NCBI RefSeq assembly: GCF_000014065.1
Contig: NC_008043.1
Location: 1-64,000, forward strand
Source: Ruegeria sp. TM1040
GTDB lineage: Bacteria > Pseudomonadota > Alphaproteobacteria > Rhodobacterales > Rhodobacteraceae
Length of the DNA: 64,000 bases
Direction: 5' to 3'
Part shown: positions 16,004-24,484 of the stretch, one piece after another
Layout: every line of letters starts with the position of its first letter
Numbering within the stretch: the first letter of the stretch is position 1
Made by a program: the position numbers and the translations under genes
Notes under the pieces: generated by a model
Databases searched by the model: none
The model's input: the letters and a program-made list of their open reading frames with translations, nothing else
Told to the model about the DNA's origin: nothing

Positions 16004-16912
16004 ATGAAATCATGCCTCGCAACATTCGTGCTTGGATGGCTCTGCTCTGCGGGCATTGCACAGGCCTTTTGCGACGACATCCTTGCAACGCAGGTGCTCT
16101 GCCTCACTGAAGAGGCAGAAGAGATCAAAGTCTGCGCAAGCCAGCACCCCGAGATGGGCACGCCCGTCCTCAGCCTGCATCTCAGCCCTTCAGTCTCAAA
16201 CGCCCCGATCACACGCCTCGCCCAAGACATCCCCTTTGGCATGACACTAGGAACCGGGGGGGTTCCATGGGACATACACGAGTTCAGCTTTGTGCATGAC
16301 GGGGGCCGCGCGGTTTTGAGCCTGAAAACACCGATCGACTCGCGCGAAACATCTGAGGCCGAGATCTGGCTTGATTTCTTTGGCCGCGGCACTGCACCTG
16401 ACCGGAGCCTGCACTGCATGCAACCGGCGCTACGAGCGGAATTAGACACGCTACTGTCGCTACGCGGGATCTCGGTGAATATGCTGCGCACCGGTCCGAG
16501 CGCCGAAAGTGCGGGCTACTATCAACCACATCAGCCGATTGTGGGCGCAGCCCCCTACGGAAGCGCAGATTGTCGCGAGGTTGCGGGCATCCTCAGCAAC
16601 GAAGGCACCGAGAACGGGCAGATTGCGCTTTACGCGGCCCCGCACGCCAAAGCCGCGATCCTCGGCTACGTGTTCCCGTCAGATCTGGGGGCCGCGTTTG
16701 AATGCGCCTATGAGAACGGCTATTCCGGTCTCATCTGGAGTGATCCCGAGAAGGGCGACGGACGTGGCGGCTATGTGGCGGCGCTCGATTTCGAGGCGCG
16801 CATGGCAGCCTGCGCATTGACGCCCGAGGCGTGGCCGCCAAATCTGGCCTATTGGGGCACCTGTTCCAGCGCTTGGGTGAAAGAGAGCAATGTCGCGGGC
16901 TTTGAGGGCTGA
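16004..16912 (+). CDS. Secreted cysteine-patterned protein (paralogue 3)
   Basis: The 302-residue protein starts at ATG 16004 with a GAGGA ribosome site nine bases upstream; an in-frame upstream extension to 15869 overlaps the previous gene and lacks a signal peptide. The Sec signal ends AQAF near residue 21, then the cysteine pattern C-x9-C-x10-C (FCDDILATQVLC ... IKVC). The C-terminal region (LYAAPHAKAAILGYVFPSDLGA ... YWGTCSSAWVKESN) again looks SH3-like. Similarity in order and cysteine spacing to the two genes upstream supports tandem duplication followed by divergence. Confidence 0.68.
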   Translation: MKSCLATFVLGWLCSAGIAQAFCDDILATQVLCLTEEAEEIKVCASQHPEMGTPVLSLHLSPSVSNAPITRLAQDIPFGMTLGTGGVPWDIHEFSFVHDGGRAVLSLKTPIDSRETSEAEIWLDFFGRGTAPDRSLHCMQPALRAELDTLLSLRGISVNMLRTGPSAESAGYYQPHQPIVGAAPYGSADCREVAGILSNEGTENGQIALYAAPHAKAAILGYVFPSDLGAAFECAYENGYSGLIWSDPEKGDGRGGYVAALDFEARMAACALTPEAWPPNLAYWGTCSSAWVKESNVAGFEG

Positions 16913-16941
16913 GACCTATCCCGTTCGACCCACCGCCTGAT

Positions 16942-16981
16942 GGGTATGATTGTGCGCCAAGCTGGGCGTACGATCATACCC
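16942..16981. terminator. Long-stem convergent terminator
   Basis: A 17-bp stem with two G-T pairs (left arm GGGTATGATTGTGCGCC) and a 6-base loop lies between the convergent genes ending at 16912 and 16974. It contains the stop codon of the minus-strand gene. No T-run follows on either strand, but the length and position favour a bidirectional 3-prime end. Confidence 0.55.
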
Positions 16982-17483
16982 CGAGACTAGCCGCGCCAGC
17001 GACAAGCAATACGGCATTGAGCATGCCCCACAGGGTCATCTGGAAATGGGTGTTCTGCCCGCCTTCATGTCCGAACCAATAGCAGAACCAATTTCCCGCG
17101 ATCAAGAACCCACACCAGGTTGCGATAAACATCATGGTCGCCACCAGCGCGATTGCAACTGCCACGTCTGGTGCCAGAGATCCCGCAGCGGCCAGACCCA
17201 GCCCCCCTACCCCGATCCAGAGCGCAAACGTCGCCGCAAACTCCCAGACAACGATGCATCGAAAGAGCGCGCGACGCAGCCCTGGGCTGGTGACCCGCCG
17301 ATAGGCGACAAAATGATAGGCCTCCGGATAGTCCTCGCGCATGCGGGCCATATCCATGACCTCCGCGGTGTAGGTTTCGTTCAAGAAAGGATGCAGCAAA
17401 TTTTCCATCGCGCCAATCGTCAGCCACCCAGCCATAAAGGCCAGGCTGAAGGCCTGCGCGGCCAATAATATGGTGTCCAGCAA
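16974..17483 (-). CDS. DUF2165-family membrane protein
   Basis: This 169-residue protein has four predicted membrane helices and the DUF2165 motif near the end (IAGNWFCYWFGHEGGQ then NTHFQ). The family is a small integral membrane protein of unknown role. The open frame extends to a TTG at 17531, but a second TTG at 17483 has a good ribosome site (GGAGAG seven bases upstream), so I place the start there. It is 60 bp downstream of the family 5 binding protein gene and may be the last gene of the catabolic operon, although a link in function is not evident. Confidence 0.72.
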   Translation of the reverse strand: MLDTILLAAQAFSLAFMAGWLTIGAMENLLHPFLNETYTAEVMDMARMREDYPEAYHFVAYRRVTSPGLRRALFRCIVVWEFAATFALWIGVGGLGLAAAGSLAPDVAVAIALVATMMFIATWCGFLIAGNWFCYWFGHEGGQNTHFQMTLWGMLNAVLLVAGAASLGV

Positions 17484-17543
17484 TGCTCGGCTCTCCGTTG
17501 CTGTTCGCCCGCCGGGGTCAGCGGCGGGCAAACCATTGAAAAA

Positions 17544-19208
17544 TCAAGCTTCCCAATACATGTACTGCGGATAAAGCTCGTTGGAGATGTGGATTTCAGC
17601 GCCCTTCAGATTGCTCTTGGAATGGTTGTAGAGCGAACGCCAATAGGGTTGGATGATGACACCTTCATCGATCATGATCTGTTCAAGCTTGGCCATGATT
17701 TTGCTGCGCGCCTCTGGATCGGCAGTTGCCAGCGCCTCTTCGACCAGCGCGTCAAACTCCGCATTGGCAAAACCGGACTCGTTCCATCCCTGACCACTGC
17801 GATAGGCCAAGGCGAGTGTCTGAATGCCGAGGGGGCGGTGGTTCCAGTTCGTCACCGAGAACGGGTATTTCGCCCAGTTGTTCCAGAAGGTAGAGGTCGG
17901 AAACACCGTGCGTTTGACCTTGATTCCAGCGTCACGCAGCTGCGCGGCAATGGCGTCGCCCGTGGCCTTCCAGAACGCCGCATCGAGCGAGACCAGCTCG
18001 TGCTCGAAGTCCGACATGCCGGCATCCTCCAGCAATTGCATTGCCACCTCAGGATCGCGCACAGGGGCACCGATGTCGGCATAATCGGGATGCACGGGAG
18101 ACACATGGTGGTTTTCCGCTGCACGGCCCTGCCCGCCATAGGCGATTTCCAGCACCACTTCGTTGTCCACGGCCATCGCAAGCGCACGGCGGACGCGGGC
18201 ATCGGCATAGACAGCTTTGCCATTCACCTCGGCCAGTTGGTTGCAACGCGCAAGTACCGTGGCGGCGGTTGTCACCTCATGCTTGGTCCAGCCATCAAGC
18301 GAGTCATAGGCGTCCATATAGTCGCCTTCGGTGTCGTAATTGACGTCGTATTCATCCGCGTCCGCCCCCGCAAAAAAGGCCGCAGGGTCCGCGCCGAAAT
18401 CGATGAACTCGACCCGGTCCATATAGCCGCCATTGCCCGCGTTCCACCATGTGTGATCGGGATTGCGCACAAGCGCCGCACTGTCACCGACACTGTAGAA
18501 CTCGGGCAGGTAGGGCCCGGTTCCGATCGGGTTATCCAGCATCGAGAATTCCTCAAACGACGGATGCACAACGGCAGCGGGATAGTCGGCAAAGCTCGCG
18601 ATCAGCGAAATGTCCGGTTTCGGCAGCTTTAGCTTCAGCGAGTGGCTGTCAGTGACTTCGACCACACCCGGCAGTATTTGATTGGTTTCGGGATCAATCA
18701 TCACCTGCATTTTGCCCGCCATGGCGTTGCCTTCGACGGTGCCATCACAGAACCGGGCAATATTGTTGGCCACATCATCGGCAGTGAAAGGCTCGCCGTT
18801 GTTCCAGGTGACACCTTTGCGCACATTGAGCGAATATTCGGTGGCGTCCTCGCTGATTTCCCAGCTGTCCAGCAGGATCGGGGTGAAGCTGCCATCAGAG
18901 TTGTATTGGACAAGGTATTCCAGCCATCCGCGCGTAAAGGTGGCAAGCGAATTGAAGTCAAACTTTCGAGGGTCACGCATGGCCACAAGTTGCTGCTGGA
19001 TGCGCACGGTGCCCCCCATCTGGGCATTGGCCGCAGCCTGTGCCGGGGCGTTCAGACCCATCATCGCATAGGCCGTGGCGGCGGTGGCGCCAAAAGAGCA
19101 GGCCGTCGCCAGGAACTCTCGGCGGCTGACGGGATCAGCAGCCATCTCGGGTGCCTGACGTGTCAGCGAGGCCGGCAACGGTTGTCCTGTTCTGGTGAAA
19201 TGAGTCAT
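17544..19208 (-). CDS. Tat-exported family 5 (peptide/opine-type) substrate-binding protein
   Basis: The 554-residue protein has a twin-arginine signal (SRREFLATACSFGATAATAY) after an unusually long, about 27-residue, N-region, then the SBP_bac_5 fold (VRKGVTWNNGEPFTADDVANNI; DNPIGTGPYLPEFYS; DARVRRALAMAVDNE). Such proteins deliver peptides, opines, nickel or other solutes to Dpp/Opp-type transporters. No permease or ATPase genes are adjacent, so it must rely on components elsewhere. GAGAGGG seven bases before ATG 19208 supports this start; ATG 19145 would shorten the N-region. It is in one operon with enzymes from 24357 downward, which suggests it binds their substrate. Confidence 0.87.
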   Translation of the reverse strand: MTHFTRTGQPLPASLTRQAPEMAADPVSRREFLATACSFGATAATAYAMMGLNAPAQAAANAQMGGTVRIQQQLVAMRDPRKFDFNSLATFTRGWLEYLVQYNSDGSFTPILLDSWEISEDATEYSLNVRKGVTWNNGEPFTADDVANNIARFCDGTVEGNAMAGKMQVMIDPETNQILPGVVEVTDSHSLKLKLPKPDISLIASFADYPAAVVHPSFEEFSMLDNPIGTGPYLPEFYSVGDSAALVRNPDHTWWNAGNGGYMDRVEFIDFGADPAAFFAGADADEYDVNYDTEGDYMDAYDSLDGWTKHEVTTAATVLARCNQLAEVNGKAVYADARVRRALAMAVDNEVVLEIAYGGQGRAAENHHVSPVHPDYADIGAPVRDPEVAMQLLEDAGMSDFEHELVSLDAAFWKATGDAIAAQLRDAGIKVKRTVFPTSTFWNNWAKYPFSVTNWNHRPLGIQTLALAYRSGQGWNESGFANAEFDALVEEALATADPEARSKIMAKLEQIMIDEGVIIQPYWRSLYNHSKSNLKGAEIHISNELYPQYMYWEA

Positions 19209-19303
19209 AGGTTTCCCTCTCTGTTGCGCCGTGAGGCTGGCTGCCGCTTTGTTTGTACGGCCGAGTTATGTGCAGACCGGGCAACCGCCCGGCCTGGCGT
19301 GAT

Positions 19304-20188
19304 TCAGGCGGGCATGCGGATGGAGCCGATCCCGTCTGCTTCGGTCACTGAAACGCAGATGCTCGACAGGGTGCGTGGCTGCTCGTAGGGCCAAGGCGTC
19401 CCACGATGCAGCACTGCGCGCTGGTCCCAGATCAGCACGTCCCCGACATTCCATTGATGCGCATAGGTGAATTCTGGCTGTGTGCAGAACGCCATCAACT
19501 CATCGAGCAATTCCTGGCTTTCGGCTTCGTCATAGCCGTCAACCTTGAAGGCATGGCTGGCGATATAGAGCCCTTCGCGCCCGTTCACCGGGTTGGGCCA
19601 GACCGCGCTCCAGTGCTGGTCCGGCCACTTGTTGAACATCGGCAATTTGGCCAGCTCCGGCGAGATCTTGCGACGCGAATGGCTGTATCTGTGCCAGATA
19701 CCGCGTCCGCGGATCCTGGATTTCAGCTCTTCTGGCATCGCTGCCCAGGCCGCTCGGGTGCTGGCAAGTTCGGTTGCGCCGCCCTCTGTGGTGACAACGC
19801 GACCGATCAGGATATTGGTCAGCGCAGGCGTGGGCAGAAACGTGCTGTCCGAATGCCAAAGAAAGTTGGATTTGAGGTTCAGCGTATGCAGATCCATTTC
19901 GCCGGAGGTGGTGCCGTCCTTTTGTACGTTCGACACTTCGGGCACTTCAAACGCCTCACCCGGTTTGCGCTCGTCAGCCTTGCGATCCTCGATCGGGCCA
20001 AAGAGCTGCGCCAGCGCCATATGCTCCTCGTTGCTGATCTCCTGCGCGCGAAACAAGAGCGCGGAATGCTCTTCAAACAGGTCTCGCAGCCGAGCGAAAT
20101 CATGCCCTTTGCTGACCTCCGAAAGCGTCATTCCGCTCACTTCGACCCCAAAGCACGGTGTCAGCGGTTTTGTTTCAATAGTCGTCAT
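19304..20188 (-). CDS. TauD/TfdA-family Fe(II)/2-oxoglutarate dioxygenase
   Basis: The 294-residue enzyme shows the HxD metal motif (LWHSDSTF near residue 115), the distal histidine (AVLHRGTPWPYE) and the following arginine (QPRTLSS) for 2-oxoglutarate binding. TauD/TfdA enzymes hydroxylate taurine, phenoxyacetates, carnitine-type amines or other small acids, releasing a product after spontaneous cleavage. It follows the FAD-linked oxidase gene by 11 bp in the catabolic operon. Its substrate is unknown; neighbours suggest a nitrogen-containing compound. Confidence 0.88.
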   Translation of the reverse strand: MTTIETKPLTPCFGVEVSGMTLSEVSKGHDFARLRDLFEEHSALLFRAQEISNEEHMALAQLFGPIEDRKADERKPGEAFEVPEVSNVQKDGTTSGEMDLHTLNLKSNFLWHSDSTFLPTPALTNILIGRVVTTEGGATELASTRAAWAAMPEELKSRIRGRGIWHRYSHSRRKISPELAKLPMFNKWPDQHWSAVWPNPVNGREGLYIASHAFKVDGYDEAESQELLDELMAFCTQPEFTYAHQWNVGDVLIWDQRAVLHRGTPWPYEQPRTLSSICVSVTEADGIGSIRMPA

Positions 20189-20199
20189 TCTGGGTCTCC

Positions 20200-21609
20200 T
20201 CAGCCCTTTGCCTTTGCTTCGATTTCCTCAGCGGGGAGGTGTTTTACCTCCTCCCAGGCCCGTGACTTGCCAGGATTCAGCAGTCCCTTGGGGTCCATGC
20301 GTTTCTTCCACGCCAGGTGGCGATAATCGGCATTCTTCAGCCCGCCCCCCTCGACGAAATAGGTATGCGCATCGGCGACGCTGTGGCCGTGCGCCTCATA
20401 GGTCTTGTCGATCTCGCGCAGCCGTGCCTCATCGGTGAACCAGATGATCGGCAGGTCAAAGGCGACAATCTTGCCATCCACCCGCGCGAACTCATGGTGC
20501 TGCCAGACATCATTGCCCAAGGCCGCACCCACGGCCGCAACCGCTCGCGCATCCGCAGGATCCGGGACCCCGATTTGCTGATAGGTGGCCGCGCGATCGG
20601 CCTTCAGGACCTGCAGCGTGGTGTGGTTGTAGGCGAATTCAAAAACATGCGGCAGCTTTGCCGCCTGCCGCTCGGCATCACTCATCGCCAGATCCAGATG
20701 GCCGCCCTGCGCCTTTATCAGTGCCCGCAGGGCCTCCATGTCCTCGGCGGGAACCAGTGACACCAGCAGGTGTTTGCCTTCACGCAAATGATCCTTGAGG
20801 CGCGGGAAATAGGCGACAATGCGGGCTTCGACCGTACTGGCCAGCTTGCGGCCAATCTGCGTTGAGGTAGCAAGCGCATAGCCAGCAGCATAGCACGCTT
20901 CATAGCTGTCAAAGGTGGCCATGCACCCAATCCAGTTGCGATGCGGCACGGTGCGCAGCGTCACTTCGGTGATGACCCCGTTTAATCCCCAGGCATGGTG
21001 CAGCTGCAGGGCGTCTTCAGCGTCAAAGACATGCTCTTGCGGCTCTGCCTCAAGCGAAAACGCCTTGAGCTGCATGATGTTTCCTTTTTCACGCAGGGCG
21101 CCATTTGCGATCGACCCGATCCCGGCAGAGCCGCCGGCCACAAACCCGCCAATGGTGGCAATGTCCTGTGTCGATGGGAACATCGCCATTTCCCAGCCTT
21201 GCGCGATCAGCGCCGCATTGACATCCGCCATCAAGGCCCCCGCTTCAGCGCGCACATAGCCGTCACCAATCTCCAGAATGCGGTTCATCTTGGTGGTTTC
21301 GAGGATCAACCCTCCTTGCAGTGGCACCGCCTGCCCGTAGTTCCCGGTGCCGCCGCCACGCAGTGTCACAGGCACATCGGCCTCATAGGCGCGCTGCAGA
21401 CAATGGCGCATCTCATCCTTCGTGTGGGGCACCGCCACCAGATCGCCAAAGCACTTTTTCAGCTGGGCGTTCAGAACCGGGCTGTACCAAAAGAAATCCC
21501 GCGAGCGTTTCTTGATCAGGACAGGTTCTTCAATCACCTCGACCGGCGAAAGGCTGGCGGCAAAATTGGCCCAATCGAAGGAGGGGCGGTCAGTCGGCGT
21601 ATCGGTCAT
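20200..21609 (-). CDS. FAD-binding oxidoreductase (GlcD/VAO-type)
   Basis: The 469-residue protein has the PCMH-type FAD-binding domain (VPVTLRGGGTGNYGQAVPL, then GGLILETTKMNRILEI, and the glycine-rich TIGGFVAGGSAGIGSI) and a C-terminal FAD-linked oxidase domain ending near MDPKGLLNPGKSRAWE. It probably oxidises a hydroxy acid, alcohol or amine. The start at 21609 overlaps the stop of the amidohydrolase gene by 4 bp. The substrate cannot be deduced from the sequence alone. Confidence 0.88.
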   Translation of the reverse strand: MTDTPTDRPSFDWANFAASLSPVEVIEEPVLIKKRSRDFFWYSPVLNAQLKKCFGDLVAVPHTKDEMRHCLQRAYEADVPVTLRGGGTGNYGQAVPLQGGLILETTKMNRILEIGDGYVRAEAGALMADVNAALIAQGWEMAMFPSTQDIATIGGFVAGGSAGIGSIANGALREKGNIMQLKAFSLEAEPQEHVFDAEDALQLHHAWGLNGVITEVTLRTVPHRNWIGCMATFDSYEACYAAGYALATSTQIGRKLASTVEARIVAYFPRLKDHLREGKHLLVSLVPAEDMEALRALIKAQGGHLDLAMSDAERQAAKLPHVFEFAYNHTTLQVLKADRAATYQQIGVPDPADARAVAAVGAALGNDVWQHHEFARVDGKIVAFDLPIIWFTDEARLREIDKTYEAHGHSVADAHTYFVEGGGLKNADYRHLAWKKRMDPKGLLNPGKSRAWEEVKHLPAEEIEAKAKG

Positions 21610-22877
21610 AGGGAGGCTCCTGGCAAATCGTCGGTCAGGGGACGCGGCGCAGATCGGCTGCCCAGAATGTCCGTGACCAAAAGCGCGTCGAACAGCTGCA
21701 GATCCCCGATTGCAGCCCCGTCGACGGTCACGGGGGCAAGGCCAAGCGCGCGGCGTGCGCCGGTGGTGATCATGGGTAGATGGTCGCCAAAAGGCGGATC
21801 GAGATGCCCGGCAAGCACCGCCAGCGAAAGCGTCGCCAGCGGGTCGTGACTGCCGAGCGGGCAGAAGGCATCGCGCACATTGTCCGCGCCGAGCACCACG
21901 TTTACGCCTGCAGCAGCAAGCTCGTGAATCCGCGTCAGCCCCCGGCGGTCCGGCGTGCCGTTGTTGCGCCCCTGCAAGTACAGATTGGTGGTCGGAAGCG
22001 CGACCACGGAGATTTCAGCGCGGGCGAGCTTTTCGGCAATCCGCCGCACATCCTCATCGGAGCGGTTCATCAGGCTGCAGGCATGGCCGCAGAGAACCGG
22101 TCCGCCGAACCGGGTGGCGAGAGCGGCGTCGGCGATCATCTCCAAGCCGTCGAGCCCCCGCGCGAGGCCTTCGTCGACGTGAAAATCAAGAGCCAGCCCC
22201 ATATCCTCTGCAACGCGAAAGATATTGGCGATGCCCTCTTTGCGACCCGGCTGGTTCAGCACAAAGGATCCAAGCACGCCGCCGCTCTGGGCCACGCGCG
22301 CAGCGCAAGCCCGCGCATAGCCGATGTCGGCCATCCTGTCGGCTCCTGTCAGCGCCGCACGCTGCACGATCACCGCATCCGAGGCGTCTTGGGCCAGCTC
22401 CCTCAGGATATCCCAGGCCAGTGGGGCCTGCGCCGGGTCGCGCCCGCTGCCCCAATCCACATGGGAACGCACAGCAGAACAGCCCGCGGCCAGGAGCTCT
22501 CCCAGTCCCCGCCCCGCCCGCGCGCGAATATCATCAGCAGTCCAGGTTTCCCGGTCCAGAGCCTGCGCCGAAATCGCATCTTCCAGACCGCCGCCGACCC
22601 CGTCCATTCGGTAGATCGTGTGGCACTTGTCGAGATGCACATGCGGCTCTGTGAGTTTTGGCAGCACCAATCTCCGGGGCGGCACCGTCGCGGCCTCGAG
22701 CCGCTCAGCACGCCCGTTTCGCAGCACAAGGTCGCCCACCAGGTGCTCGCCCTGCGGCTGGCCCCCAAAGCGGTCGGCAGAGGCAACGAGAGCGGCGGGA
22801 ACGGCGACGCCGGGCAGACGGGCCTCGGTCAAACGGGAGGCAGACAGGCGGGATTGCGCCCCAGGAGCATGGCTCAT
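21606..22877 (-). CDS. Amidohydrolase (cytosine deaminase-like)
   Basis: The 423-residue enzyme has the amidohydrolase metal ligands in CodA style: PHVHLDKC near residue 79, LDFHVDEG, GPVLCGHACSL and GADNVRDAF with the catalytic aspartate. This group deaminates or hydrolyses N-heterocycles such as cytosine, isopropylammelide or related ring amides. It sits between a creatininase-family gene and a flavin oxidase, overlapping each by 4 bp, so the proteins are likely made together. Whether it is a deaminase or an amidase acting on a non-ring substrate is open. Confidence 0.87.
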   Translation of the reverse strand: MSHAPGAQSRLSASRLTEARLPGVAVPAALVASADRFGGQPQGEHLVGDLVLRNGRAERLEAATVPPRRLVLPKLTEPHVHLDKCHTIYRMDGVGGGLEDAISAQALDRETWTADDIRARAGRGLGELLAAGCSAVRSHVDWGSGRDPAQAPLAWDILRELAQDASDAVIVQRAALTGADRMADIGYARACAARVAQSGGVLGSFVLNQPGRKEGIANIFRVAEDMGLALDFHVDEGLARGLDGLEMIADAALATRFGGPVLCGHACSLMNRSDEDVRRIAEKLARAEISVVALPTTNLYLQGRNNGTPDRRGLTRIHELAAAGVNVVLGADNVRDAFCPLGSHDPLATLSLAVLAGHLDPPFGDHLPMITTGARRALGLAPVTVDGAAIGDLQLFDALLVTDILGSRSAPRPLTDDLPGASL

Positions 22878-23665
22878 GGCGCTCTCCTGTGATCGAAATG
22901 GGCAAACTCCGCCAGAAAGCGCGCAAAATTACGTCCCGCGGACGCCAACATCGCCTCACCCTTTTCCGCCGTGGCGGCGACGGCATCCCCGCAGACACCA
23001 TCGGGGTTGAGGTCGTCCGCAATCCAGCCAGGGGTGGCGGGCTCTCCGGTCAGTCCGATAAAACGGAATTCTCCGGCCCAGTCTTCCATAGCGGTGCCAA
23101 AGGTCTTGGCTCTGGACATATCCACCAGACCCGGATGGCTCGCCAACATGGCCGAGGTCTCGCTGTCCCCGGCATGCAGATCAACCGCATAGGCCGCCGG
23201 ATCAAAAAGCCCGTCTGCCTCGGCAAAGCCGGACCAGGAACACACCACCACGATCAGATCATGGCTGATGCGCAGCTCCCGCGCGGCCACCTGCAATATC
23301 GCAGTATTGCCTCCGTGACCGTTGAACAGCACCAGACGCTCAATCCCAGCGCGCGCTACCGAGGCCCCGATCTCGCGCAGCACCGCCAAAAGCGTCTCGG
23401 GCGAAAGACTCAGCGTCCCGGAGAACCGGTTATGTTCATTGCTTTTGGTGATGGCGAGGGCTGGCAAGACCAGCACCGATTGCGCGGGGTCGAGGTTTGC
23501 GAGCATTCGCGCGGCGGTCTCTTGCACCAAATCCGTATCGACCGAGAGCGGCAAATGCGGCCCGTGCTGCTCGGTGGCCCCAAGCGGCAGCACCGCGATG
23601 CAATCCTGTGACAGCGTCTGAAATTCCGTCGTTTTCAGCTCCGCCCAATATCCCTGAATGCTCAT
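22874..23665 (-). CDS. Creatininase-family amidohydrolase
   Basis: The 263-residue protein has the metal-binding motifs of the creatininase family: GATEQHGPHLPLSVDTDLV, the NGHGGN turn, and DLHAGDSETSAML. Members open creatinine or act as deformylases and peptide hydrolases (MftE, ArfB). ATG 23665 is preferred over the longer frame to 23707 because it overlaps the stop of the amidotransferase gene by 4 bp. It is the second gene of the catabolic operon. The substrate may be a lactam or cyclic amide, judged by company rather than by sequence. Confidence 0.87.
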   Translation of the reverse strand: MSIQGYWAELKTTEFQTLSQDCIAVLPLGATEQHGPHLPLSVDTDLVQETAARMLANLDPAQSVLVLPALAITKSNEHNRFSGTLSLSPETLLAVLREIGASVARAGIERLVLFNGHGGNTAILQVAARELRISHDLIVVVCSWSGFAEADGLFDPAAYAVDLHAGDSETSAMLASHPGLVDMSRAKTFGTAMEDWAGEFRFIGLTGEPATPGWIADDLNPDGVCGDAVAATAEKGEAMLASAGRNFARFLAEFAHFDHRRAP

Positions 23666-24357
23666 GCCGCCTGCCCCAGAAATCTGTCGAGAAACCCGTT
23701 GAACCATTGCGCCTGGGCTGCGTCATGTGCCGCCATCAATCGGTTTTGCGTCTGAATATCCTGCACGCCAGGACGCCCGTAGACATTCACCTTGCTGGAC
23801 TGCCAGCGGCGAAATCCTGCGGGGGTCACTTCGGCATGAAACTGAAACCCATAAACCTTGTCGCCATAGCGAAACGCCTGGTTCGGGTAGGCCTCATTTC
23901 CGGCGAGCCGCACCACACCATGCGGCAGATCAAACGTGTGATAATGCGCCTGCGCAACTCTCAAGGGCGCATCGAGAAAGGCGCCCGCCGTCTCTGTGGG
24001 CAGAATGGGATAATAGCCAAATTCAAAGAATTCCCGCTCCGGTGCGCCAGCCCAAGCACCAAGATGGCGTGCGATCTGCTGGCATCCCTGACAAATCCCA
24101 AGGAGCGGCACATCCCGTTCGAGGCACTGTGCGATCCAGCGGTCTTCGTCGCGCAGAAATGGATATTTCTCCGTTTCAAAAACGTCGAACAATCCGCCAT
24201 AGACGATTGACGCGGCGACCTCTCCGACATCCTCAAGGCTGTCCCCGGCAAAGGGCTTGCGCGTCACGGCCTCATAGCCATTTGCCGCCAGCCAGGTGGC
24301 AACGCGATCATCTTCAGGCTCATCGCCATGACGTATCAAAAGCACACGCTGTGCCAT
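23662..24357 (-). CDS. Class I glutamine amidotransferase-like protein
   Basis: The 231-residue protein carries the GATase1 nucleophile elbow (GICQGCQQIA, catalytic cysteine) and the His-Glu pair (GFQFHAEVTP). The usual GATase1 synthase partner is absent, so it is a stand-alone member that could hydrolyse gamma-glutamyl compounds or release ammonia for an unknown acceptor. It is the first gene of the operon and lies 127 bp from the divergent ridA, with the inverted repeat at 24423-24457 between them. Confidence 0.83.
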   Translation of the reverse strand: MAQRVLLIRHGDEPEDDRVATWLAANGYEAVTRKPFAGDSLEDVGEVAASIVYGGLFDVFETEKYPFLRDEDRWIAQCLERDVPLLGICQGCQQIARHLGAWAGAPEREFFEFGYYPILPTETAGAFLDAPLRVAQAHYHTFDLPHGVVRLAGNEAYPNQAFRYGDKVYGFQFHAEVTPAGFRRWQSSKVNVYGRPGVQDIQTQNRLMAAHDAAQAQWFNGFLDRFLGQAA

Positions 24358-24422
24358 ATTCTCCTCCTTCAGAGAATTGGATTTGCGTGGCCCTGATAGT
24401 GAACTGTGCCAGAGAGTGCCTT

Positions 24423-24457
24423 TAGGCTTGCAAAGTCCTCTCCCTCTTGCAAGCCTA
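24423..24457. promoter_or_regulatory. Perfect 11-bp inverted repeat between divergent operons
   Basis: TAGGCTTGCAA and TTGCAAGCCTA form perfect 11-bp arms separated by 13 bases, within the 127-bp gap between the amidotransferase-led operon and ridA. The symmetry and shared position suggest a binding site for a dimeric regulator acting on both directions. A leader hairpin on the ridA side is the alternative. No regulator gene is adjacent. Confidence 0.6.
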
Positions 24458-24484
24458 TATATTGGTCAGAAAAAAGAGCCGGAA

